Of a DNA stretch of 64,000 bases, positions 45,701 to 52,261 are shown piece after piece. Under the pieces are notes generated by a model that worked only from the letters and a program-made list of their open reading frames with translations, searched no databases and was not told where the DNA came from. This DNA is from Daedaleopsis sinensis (lineage: Eukaryota > Basidiomycota > Agaricomycetes > Polyporales > Polyporaceae). The translations under genes were made by a program, and so were the position numbers. The stretch is from assembly GCA_033807695.1 (NCBI GenBank), contig CM066308.1:2294001-2358000 (forward strand). Reading direction: 5' to 3'. The stretch's first letter is position 1, and each line of letters starts with the position of its first letter.

Positions 45701-46356
45701 TCCAACTGGATACACAATATTCCGGAGTGAAAGCCTTCGCTAAGAAGGCTAGGGACAATCTCATGATCGCGCACGACGCGATCTTAGAAGCCAGAGTGCG
45801 ACAGACGCACTACGCCAACGACCGTCGTCAAGAAGAACCCTCTTTTGAGAAAGGATCGTTGGTGTACCTATCAACAAAGAACTTATCAGTTCCAAAGGGA
45901 CGGGCACGAAAACTCGTACCTAAATATATTGGACCCTTCGAGATACTCGAAGCACACCCTGAAACGTCGTCGTATACGCTAAAGTTGTCGCAGGATCTTT
46001 TGGAACGTCGCATCCATCCGACGTTCCATGTAGACTTGCTTAGGAAACACGAGCCGAATGATGACTTCGTGTTTCCTCACCGCGACGCCAGGGCTTTCTA
46101 CGACATGGGCGTAGATGAGGACCAAGAATGGATGGTCGAGGACATCATCGACCACCGCTGGACGGGTCCGTCCACGCTCGAACTCAAGGTTCGATGGACC
46201 CACGGTGACGAGACGTGGCAGTCTAGAGAAAGCTGCAAGAAACTCGTCGCGTACGACGAGTACTTGAGCCTGTTCGGAGTACCGAACTACAAGAAGCTGC
46301 CTAGAAATGGGCACGAAGCAGACGCTTCAACGAAGTCTAAGTCGCGTGGCACGTGA
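42751..46356 (+). CDS. pol: Retrotransposon ORF2: Pol (RT, RNase H, integrase, chromodomain)
   Basis: The frame is open from the codon after the ORF1 stop. The first internal ATG is at 42838. Domains in order: RT with KIDLSDAYEQVRI and the YLDD catalytic motif (FVHVYLDDIFVFS); RNase H with WLICDASIHGVGALYG and FTIVTDHKSL; integrase zinc-binding HHCC (ETVGHFGPHKTSEYVRR, CISCQKCQ); DDE core with AMDFVGPFP, SDRDPKFTSKFW and the Glu of FHPQTDGASERTIRS; a GPY/F module (KYIGPFEILEAH, IHPTFHVDLLRKH); and a chromodomain at the end (EWMVEDIIDHRW, WTHGDETWQSRESC). Chromodomains target integration to particular chromatin. Translation most likely depends on readthrough of the ORF1 UAG. Confidence 0.95.
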   Translation, partial: ESVAGLSDTLSSQPRAAPNPKSSGGEGNGMKTVSLSEHPIPVRHQGRSNNGSIPNITERMVPTRHSSMEPKLGIYGIPDPLGVHEMFTQVLRDTVEDEKIRRTHRVPPVPGSEEEKLQKLRDKWFNDCEDILRKPPDGLPPWRVVNHRIPIIDDKKEYKYYKPRCPDAVRDELEAKLKRYTDALWWQRRYTAVQAAPLMCVLKKDGKIRTVVDCRQRNDNTVKDLTPLPDQDQIRMDVARAKYRSKIDLSDAYEQVRIIDGDVDKTAFATPFGVFVSYVMQQGDCNAPATFQRLMSTLFGDFIGRFVHVYLDDIFVFSDSIEDHERHLKLVFDKLREQKLYLSRKKCDLYSKWMDCLGHVVDDRGLHADADKLERIRNWRTPRSYHEVQRFLGLVNYLSAFMPNVSAYTSPLSEMEHNERAFVWRPLHQKCFDMIKALVCKAPILKPIDPKMDKPIWLICDASIHGVGALYGQGDEWKTCRPAGFHSRKFTSAQRAYPTYEQEALAILEGLMKWEDRLLGRKFTIVTDHKSLEFFKNAPNPSPRRMRWLEYMARFDFDVVHVPGEENKVADCLSRYYENDREDEVHPIHEYVNTDIRLDPDFDHLPRGRVEELLAGRVTRLNPEGLDPGERDRKLREKKEPRVAEADEMAAAAAKALAAEQAEPEPVDDGPAPLVGDSMGNLPSLRTRIESKDGFMKSVKEYYEHDPIFGKVLLSPSAYKEYVIHEGFIYTRNRMGELVLCLPHGKLGKRWLTQIAIDIAHETVGHFGPHKTSEYVRRWFWWPKLGKDVDKFCISCQKCQVSKPRNSLIAGLLHKLPIPLYPWIAIAMDFVGPFPRVNDRDYLWVVVCRLTSMVHLIPIKTTNTAAELAGIYLKEIVRLHGLPESIVSDRDPKFTSKFWKELHRLMGARLLMSTAFHPQTDGASERTIRSINQILRSMVKPDQTDWLDKIPLTEFAINSSVSATTGYAPFELNYGYLPRTVAGIQLDTQYSGVKAFAKKARDNLMIAHDAILEARVRQTHYANDRRQEEPSFEKGSLVYLSTKNLSVPKGRARKLVPKYIGPFEILEAHPETSSYTLKLSQDLLERRIHPTFHVDLLRKHEPNDDFVFPHRDARAFYDMGVDEDQEWMVEDIIDHRWTGPSTLELKVRWTHGDETWQSRESCKKLVAYDEYLSLFGVPNYKKLPRNGHEADASTKSKSRGT

Positions 46357-49234
46357 CCGCGTCGATCTCCGAGATCTACGGAGACGCCACAATTTCGAGC
46401 GCCGCCCGCGGGTAAGCGCTAGCGTCGCGTACCGCGACTCAATTTCGCTAAGGCGGACGTCCGCCTTGCCTCTCTCTCCCTCTTCTCCCTCTCCGCTCCA
46501 CGTCACCGCCGCGATGAACGACAACCGCGACATACTGCCCTTGGAGAACGACCGACGGGGGACGCTGGCTCCAGCGTCCCAGCAGCAACAGCAACAACAG
46601 CAGCAACAACAGCAACAACAACAACGACCCTACCCAATGCAAGGGGTCGCACAGTACGACCAAGGAACGCTGGGGTCAGCGTTCCCTCAGCAACAGCAGC
46701 AGCAACCGCAGGTGGGAGGTCACGGCTCGTCGTTCTCAACGACGCTGGGAGTGGGAGAAGGGGCCCAGGGAACGCAGTTCCCTCAGTATGGGCAGCCCTT
46801 CTCGAACTTCGGCCCAATGAACATGCCGTTCGGCATGTACAACCCCTACATGTACGGAGGGATGGGCATGGGAGGTGCTGGTCCTTCCGCGTTCCTACAA
46901 GGAACGCAAGGGGGGGGAAGAGACGCCGTGGCCGAAATCGACCGTCTCAACTCGGAGGTCGACCGCGCACGTCGAGAAGCAGACCGCGCGCGACAGGATG
47001 TCGATCGCGCACACAGCGATAACGACATGCTGCGCGACATCAATAGTCGCTTGCTCAAGGAGAACGACGAGCTCAAGGTGAAGCTCGAATCGCTGCAAGC
47101 GCGATTCGAGGACGCCTGCGAGGAGTCCAAGCGATGTGAGGACCGGGTGCGCGAGCTCGAAGACGAGCTCGAACAACGCCGTGGACGATCGCGCTCGCGA
47201 TCAAGGTCCCCTCCCCGAAGGTCGCGCTCATATTCGCCTCCGAGGAGCCAACGTTCCGTCTCGCTCCCACCGACACGATCGCGCTCGCGATCTCCACCCC
47301 GCCGAGGTCGGGAATCGGGTCGTTACGACCGAGAAAATGACCGCCGCGACGATAACGACCGCCGCGATCGCGCTCGCGATCAGTACGACAACTATGCCGG
47401 GCGATATGACCACTACGACCGCAACGATCGCGCTCGCGATCAACCCTACGACTCGGACCGCCGCCCCTCGCCGCCAAGGTACATGAGACCGAGGTATGTG
47501 CTCGAGACGATCCCGTCCGGATCGTCGAGACAACCTCCATCCACGACGGCGTCGACGGTACCGCCTCGCATGCGCGAGAATCAACCTCCTCCGGCGCCAC
47601 CCCCATACCGCGTCCACCTGCCGCGTTCCCCTCCAAGGAACGAGAGCACGTACCATCCGGAGTACCGGCGCAGCCAGCCGGAGTTCGTGCAGGGATCTTC
47701 CTCGTCGGGAAAGCGTCGCGAGAGGTCAGCGACACCACCACCGGTAGTTGGAGGACCCGAGGTGGGGTTCGATTCGGACAACGAGGAGGAATACGATCGC
47801 GAAGACGCAGAAATGGCGGAGACGTACGATCGTGAGTACGCGAAGCGTAAGAAGACCAACCAGGTGTTGCGGCAAGGCCGCAACCAATATCGACAACACC
47901 CCGACGCGCAAGTCGCGTCGAACTCGCCGCTCAACTATGGTGGCAACACTCCCTTGCGATCGAATCCCCCGACCGTTATTCCTACTCGGAATACCGGGGC
48001 GATCGTTCCTCCACGATCCGAGAGTGCGCGGAGACCCGCGAACGCCATCAGCTGGCCGACGACTACCCCAATGGCGTCGTCGGACGTATGGGCCGACTGG
48101 GTGCCCGGCACGACAATCCAGGCCAACGATTTGATGGAAATCGCCAGGGAACAAGGTGGAGGCGCGATGAATCGCCTCCGGGATCTCCTCGCACAGGTCG
48201 ACCGTGATCCCTCCCTCCTAGGAATCTGGGGGCTCCGTGTCCTCAAGGATTCCTGGCGGAATCGCGACAAGGACGGTAAGAGGGCGCGCTACCCAGAGAA
48301 ACCCACACGGGGTAGACCTTCCGATCCGTCCTCGCTCAGGGCGTCTGACCGGGGACTGGTCAATCCGATGAGGACGAGCCGTCCTGCGGAGTGGATCGAG
48401 TTCTGGGCGGCGCATCCGGGGCAGATGCCGTCGAGCTTGCCTCGACACCCTCCCCGCAACCTTCCTAACGAGGAAGAAGCCCGTGCACACGCCCTCATGC
48501 GTGTAATCACACCTAGACTCCATGGGCGGCGGAACCACAGCCGCGAAAGCACCTACCGCAATCGCGTCATCGCGATGATGTCCCGGATCTTTTCCATCCC
48601 GGGCTTCTATCGCGAGATGGTGCGCCGCGGTGGCTGGCGAAGGGGCCCCACCGAGATATTCATCGAATTTCCGGAGTCGCGGTTAATGAACGCGACCGAA
48701 CACGACATCGCATGGTGGCTCTGCGTACACTGTGGTCTGTCCGACGACTCTGTTCGTCAGCTGGAGATGATTGCCGTTAGGCAACGAGACCGTCTCGAAC
48801 CCCGCCGCGACAACGAAACGCTCCCGTTCCCAGACTGGCCCTGCTCATTCGATGACGCTCTTCAGCGTCCGATTCCTTCACACTCGCAGCTCAACTCCGC
48901 GTACTCGCGGACCGCAGCCGTCTGGATTGGGGCAATTCCTGCCGCCATCGTGTCGAACGATGAGGATACCCCCATGGCGGATAACGCCCAGACCCCGTCG
49001 ACGACGACGATCGCCCCTACCGCTGAGCCTGCTGCTCCATCTACGCTGGTGCGTTCCGTGGAGGAACCGGCACAGGCGATCCAGGGAAGCATGAGTACGA
49101 GAGCGAGCACGGAGCAACCAAGCACCTCTCCGGCGAGCGACGGGCAGAACGGCGGAGAGCAGACCAACGACGACGACGTCGTTATTCCCGACGCAGGACC
49201 TTCGGACCATGGACCGGCTCCGTCTGCGGAGTAA
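46307..49234 (+). CDS. Retrotransposon ORF3: novel SR/RD-rich protein in env position
   Basis: 975 codons from the first ATG (46307, overlapping pol by 50 nt in another frame) or 906 codons from ATG 46514, which starts MNDNRDILPLEN and better matches the composition that follows. In order: polyQ tract (about 46580-46625); Gln/Gly/Met/Pro-rich stretch; a coiled coil (EIDRLNSEVDRARREADRA...); an SR domain (RSRSRSRSPPRRSRSYSPP) grading into Arg/Asp repeats; an acidic segment; and a globular-looking C-terminal region at about 48100-48930 with LRDLLAQVDRDPSLLGIWGL, RPAEWIEFWAAHPGQMP and HDIAWWLCVHCGL. No signal peptide or membrane helix is visible, so it is not an envelope protein. SR and coiled-coil parts suggest RNA binding and self-association. 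I know no family for the C-terminal region. Confidence 0.85.
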   Translation: MGTKQTLQRSLSRVARDRVDLRDLRRRHNFERRPRVSASVAYRDSISLRRTSALPLSPSSPSPLHVTAAMNDNRDILPLENDRRGTLAPASQQQQQQQQQQQQQQQRPYPMQGVAQYDQGTLGSAFPQQQQQQPQVGGHGSSFSTTLGVGEGAQGTQFPQYGQPFSNFGPMNMPFGMYNPYMYGGMGMGGAGPSAFLQGTQGGGRDAVAEIDRLNSEVDRARREADRARQDVDRAHSDNDMLRDINSRLLKENDELKVKLESLQARFEDACEESKRCEDRVRELEDELEQRRGRSRSRSRSPPRRSRSYSPPRSQRSVSLPPTRSRSRSPPRRGRESGRYDRENDRRDDNDRRDRARDQYDNYAGRYDHYDRNDRARDQPYDSDRRPSPPRYMRPRYVLETIPSGSSRQPPSTTASTVPPRMRENQPPPAPPPYRVHLPRSPPRNESTYHPEYRRSQPEFVQGSSSSGKRRERSATPPPVVGGPEVGFDSDNEEEYDREDAEMAETYDREYAKRKKTNQVLRQGRNQYRQHPDAQVASNSPLNYGGNTPLRSNPPTVIPTRNTGAIVPPRSESARRPANAISWPTTTPMASSDVWADWVPGTTIQANDLMEIAREQGGGAMNRLRDLLAQVDRDPSLLGIWGLRVLKDSWRNRDKDGKRARYPEKPTRGRPSDPSSLRASDRGLVNPMRTSRPAEWIEFWAAHPGQMPSSLPRHPPRNLPNEEEARAHALMRVITPRLHGRRNHSRESTYRNRVIAMMSRIFSIPGFYREMVRRGGWRRGPTEIFIEFPESRLMNATEHDIAWWLCVHCGLSDDSVRQLEMIAVRQRDRLEPRRDNETLPFPDWPCSFDDALQRPIPSHSQLNSAYSRTAAVWIGAIPAAIVSNDEDTPMADNAQTPSTTTIAPTAEPAAPSTLVRSVEEPAQAIQGSMSTRASTEQPSTSPASDGQNGGEQTNDDDVVIPDAGPSDHGPAPSAE
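47187..47441 (+). repeat. Four copies of a 16-bp inverted repeat inside ORF3
   Basis: GATCGCGCTCGCGATC occurs at 47187-47202, 47277-47292, 47366-47381 and 47426-47441. Each is a perfect 7-bp inverted repeat with a CT centre, encoding alternating Arg-Ser or Arg-Ala-Arg-Asp. The first two lie in the SR part, the last two in the RD part. Confidence 0.9.
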
Positions 49235-49326
49235 TCGTACTATACTACCACGGACTATATTCTTGACTCTACGATAATTCGGACTACTTCATTTACTGCA
49301 TACCGTCGAGAACCTACTGAGGTTCT

Positions 49327-49338
49327 GAAAGGGGGGAG
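49327..49338 (+). other. Polypurine tract
   Basis: GAAAGGGGGGAG directly abuts the 3' LTR, the expected plus-strand primer site for reverse transcription. Confidence 0.9.
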
Positions 49339-49580
49339 TGTAACGGATCGTTACTGTAGATTAGATTAGATCGAACCTTACTGACGCTTCTACTACCGAA
49401 CGCTTAGTTTACGCCTATCACTTATTACTTAGCGCTCCCTCTTTAGGGAGCTGATCTTGACGTGTCAAGGCTCTTCAGCCTTTTACTATCACTACGTACC
49501 ATACACGCATTGTCCCTCAATAGAGACTGGTGCAACGTATTCACGTTGAGTGATCTAAGGCTACATCAAGAATTATTATA
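49339..49580 (+). repeat. 3' LTR, 242 bp
   Basis: Reads the same as the 5' LTR over its full length by eye. Its last ~120 bp are open in frame with the downstream GST-F remnant but contain no ATG. Confidence 0.92.
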
Positions 49581-49585
49581 CTACA
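49581..49585 (+). repeat. Target-site duplication, right copy (CTACA)
   Basis: CTACA follows the 3' LTR and leads back into the GST-F exon (AGACTGTGTGGGTC). Confidence 0.85.
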
Positions 49586-50256
49586 AGACTGTGTGGGTCG
49601 AGTACCCCGACATCGCCGCTCTTTGCAAGAAGATCGGCGCGTCCTTCACGTCCATTGAAGCAGACGGCACGCCGCACTTTACCTTGCCTGCGATATACGA
49701 CCCCAACACCCGCACTGCAATCGCCGACTCCGGAGCGATAGCGCAGTACCTCGACAAGACATACCCTTCGACATACGCCGTCATCCCGCACGGGACCGCC
49801 GCACTGCACAAAGCGTTCACGCAGGCGGTCGAAGACGCGATCGTCGCAGACCTGGTGCAGATGAACTTGCCCCCGACGTGCCTGCAGCTGAACCCGCGGA
49901 GCAGCGCGTACCTCATCCGCGCGCGCGAGGCGACGTACGGGATGAAGATCGAGGAGTTTTCGCCGGAGGGGAGCGAGAAGCGGGCGAAGCACTGGAAGCG
50001 CGTGGAGGACGGCCTGCGGATGATCAAGGAGTGGATCGAGGCGGATGGGGAGGGGCAGCTGCTCGTCATGGGCCAGAAGATCTCGTACGCGGACATGAAC
50101 ATCGCGGGCTGGTTGATGTGGACGAAGAGGGTGCATGGGGAGGATAGTCAGGTGTGGAAGGACGTGATGGGGTGGGATGGAGGGTTCTGGGCGAAGTTCA
50201 TGAAGGAGCTCGACAAGTACGGTGCCGTCGATGCTGGCAATCTTTACGAAGCTTGA

Positions 50257-50919
50257 GGCGGAAGTCATTTGGAGAACAATTTGTGTTGCTCCACGTTATG
50301 TATGTCGTGCTCGCGCGATTCCGATTAGGAAGGAGCGGTGGCGCGACATTGAGGTTGGATGAGAGAGAGTCTTGAGGTTCGCTCGAGGGGAATTGACTGG
50401 ATATAAGTCGGGTCTCGATTGAACGCTACCGTCCTGGGTACTGAGTCGGGGTTTAAGCAGGGTTTACAAAGTATCACAGGGACCGTAGGTACCAGAACGT
50501 AACGACAGTGTAGGTATCGGTTGACCTGCTAGGTGGAAGTGGCTGAACTGGAGACTGAGTAGTGACAGTGGTTGGAAAGAGATGTATCAGCAAGGAACGA
50601 CGAGGATAGGGAGAAAGAGTGCGATGAGCGGCGGGCGCTACACTTGTCTGAGAGACATGATCGAGCTAGGGGAGCTGGACTAAACTGCAATAGCGGATCA
50701 ATCGTGTCCAGGTCTGCCCTGAGGGTCCTACGTATTACTCAGCTGGAGAATAATTGCCTGAGTCAGCTTTGGATGGGGAATTGCAGGCTGATGTATAATA
50801 ACGGAAGACACGTACGGAGTCCCTGCGTCTCTCGGGGTTCAAAAGGACAGGCTGATAGACCGACCATGTATCCCTCATCACCTTCCTCGAGTTCTCAACT
50901 TGCAAGCACAGAAGGCGTT
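50257..50919. other. Intergenic between GST-F remnant and GST-G
   Basis: The right part (about 50755-50919) closely matches the GST-E and GST-F upstream regions (GAGTCAGCTTTGGAT, GGGGTTCAAAAGGACAGGCTGATAGACC). The left part is unique. An in-frame upstream ATG could extend GST-G by 18 residues, as in GST-F. Confidence 0.55.
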
Positions 50920-51765
50920 ATGTCCGAGCCCATCGTATTCTACGACATACCTGGGACCGTCCAAGACAAAACATGGTCTCCTAACACCTTCAAAACACGG
51001 TCAGTGCATTTGTATTCATGTTATAGTTTGACGAAGTTGTTATAACTTATGCCATTGTGCAGGTACTGCCTGAACATCAAAGGCATACCCTACAAGACTG
51101 TGTGGGTCGAGTACCCCGACATCGCCGCTCTTTGCAAGAAGATCGGCGCGGCCTGCACGTCCACTAACGCAGACGGCACGCCGCACTTCACCCTGCCCGC
51201 GATATACGACCCCAATACCCGCACTGCAATCGCCGACTCCGGAGCGATAGCGCAGTACCTCGATAAGACGTACCCTTCGACATACGCCGTCATCCCGCAC
51301 GGGACCGCCGCGCTGCACAAAGCGTTCACGCAGGCGGTCGAAGACGCGATCGTCGCAGACCTGGTGCAGATGAACTTGCCCCCGACGTGCCTGCAGCTGA
51401 ACCCACGGAGCAGCGAGTACTTCCGCCGCACGCGCGAAGCGACGTACGGGATGAAGATGGAGGAGTTCTCTCCGGAGGGGAGCGAGAAGCGGGCGACGTA
51501 CTGGAAGCGCGTGGAGGACGGCCTGCGGATGATCAAGGAGTGGATCGAGGCGGATGGGGAGGGGCAGCTGCTCGTCATGGGCCAGAAGATCTCGTACGCG
51601 GACATCAACATCGCGAGCTGGTTGGAGTGGACGAGGAGAGTGCATGGGGAGGATAGCCAGGTGTGGAAGGACGTGATGGGGTTAGATGAAGGGTTCTGGG
51701 CGAAGTTCATGAAGGAGCTCGACAAGTATGGTGCCGTCGATGTTGGCAGTCTTTACGAAGCTTGA
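50920..51765 (+). CDS. Glutathione S-transferase, etherase-like (GST-G)
   Basis: Two exons, 50920-50999 and 51063-51765; 260 residues. N-domain: MSEPIVFYDIPGTVQDK, TWSPNTFKTR, YCLNIKGIPYKTVWVEYPDI, LPAIYDPNT and DSGAIAQYLDKTYPS. C-domain: PPTCLQLNPRSSEYFRRTRE, EGQLLVMGQKISYADINIASW, ending KYGAVDVGSLYEA. It is nearly identical to the GST-F halves in many stretches and provides the empty-site reference for the retrotransposon. It is the only intact member of the F/G pair. Confidence 0.92.
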
Positions 51766-52261
51766 AGCTGAAGCGGAAGTCATCTGAAGAATATTTTGCC
51801 TTTCTCAACGTGAGAAGCGTGTCGACGTCACCTTACGAGTCCGTCTTCAGCTTGACAACCAGTGGTCTACCTCAAGCTGGTAGTATTGCCGAAGGGATGC
51901 CTCAACGAAGAGTTGTCCCCAGTGCCCGCCGTGTCGGCACCGGGCACAGTACTACCCATAGTTGCCACGAGAAGTGCGAATGATCGCGCTGAAACCTGGC
52001 TGTAGCGACTACTTGAACGTTTGAACCCATGGACCCCTTCGCGAAGCTTGGCAGCACACTTTGGGGGTAGAAGTTGAGCTGGTGAACGGTAGGTTCTGGG
52101 ACAGAGGGCACCGTTTATGGGGGCGCAGCCGACCGGGGTCGGCCGGTCGGCCGGAAGAGGACAGACCCAATGAGTGACGTCTCGCAACGCGGTTAGACGC
52201 GCAGCAACTTGGTCAGTTCACCGTCTGCGGGCTCAGATTCCTTCCTTCTCCTTCTACCGCC
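51766..52261. other. Intergenic, GST-G 3' flank and VNX1-like promoter
   Basis: The first 200 bp match the 3' flank of GST-E (GCGTGTCGACGTCACCTTACGAG and the CCGTGTCGGCACCGGGCAC string), showing the duplicated unit extends past the stop codon. A CGG/CCGG-rich run near 52130-52155 can pair with itself. No gene. Confidence 0.55.

Larger units (their letters stand above)
38751..49580 (+). mobile_element. Ty3/gypsy LTR retrotransposon, chromovirus type, recent insertion
   Basis: A complete element of 10,830 bp: 242-bp LTRs that look identical, 5-bp CTACA duplication, polypurine tract next to the 3' LTR, gag-protease ORF, pol ORF in the order RT, RNase H, integrase with a C-terminal chromodomain, then a third long ORF. 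The domain order and chromodomain define a chromovirus. The leader between the 5' LTR and the first ATG is only 56 nt, and I do not recognise a tRNA-complementary primer-binding site in it, so the priming mode is open (self-priming is known for some fungal relatives). All three frames are intact, so the copy may be active. Confidence 0.95.
38581..50256 (+). pseudogene. GST-F, etherase-like GST split by a retrotransposon
   Basis: Exon 1 is 38581-38660. Exon 2 starts at 38719 and is cut after position 38750, within the codons for IPYK. The frame resumes at 49586 after the 10.8-kb element and runs intact to the stop at 50254-50256. If the insert and one copy of the 5-bp duplication are ignored, the gene has the same exon plan as GST-G and no other stop or frameshift. 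With the element present the first part stops after IPYM, so no full GST can be made. The 3' part has its own differences from GST-G (YLIRAREATYG, WLMWTKR). It was functional until very recently. Confidence 0.92.

Noticed and set aside
46307..49234. ORF3 as an envelope gene
   Set aside because: No signal peptide, membrane helix or glycosylation-rich ectodomain is visible; composition is nuclear/RNA-binding-like.
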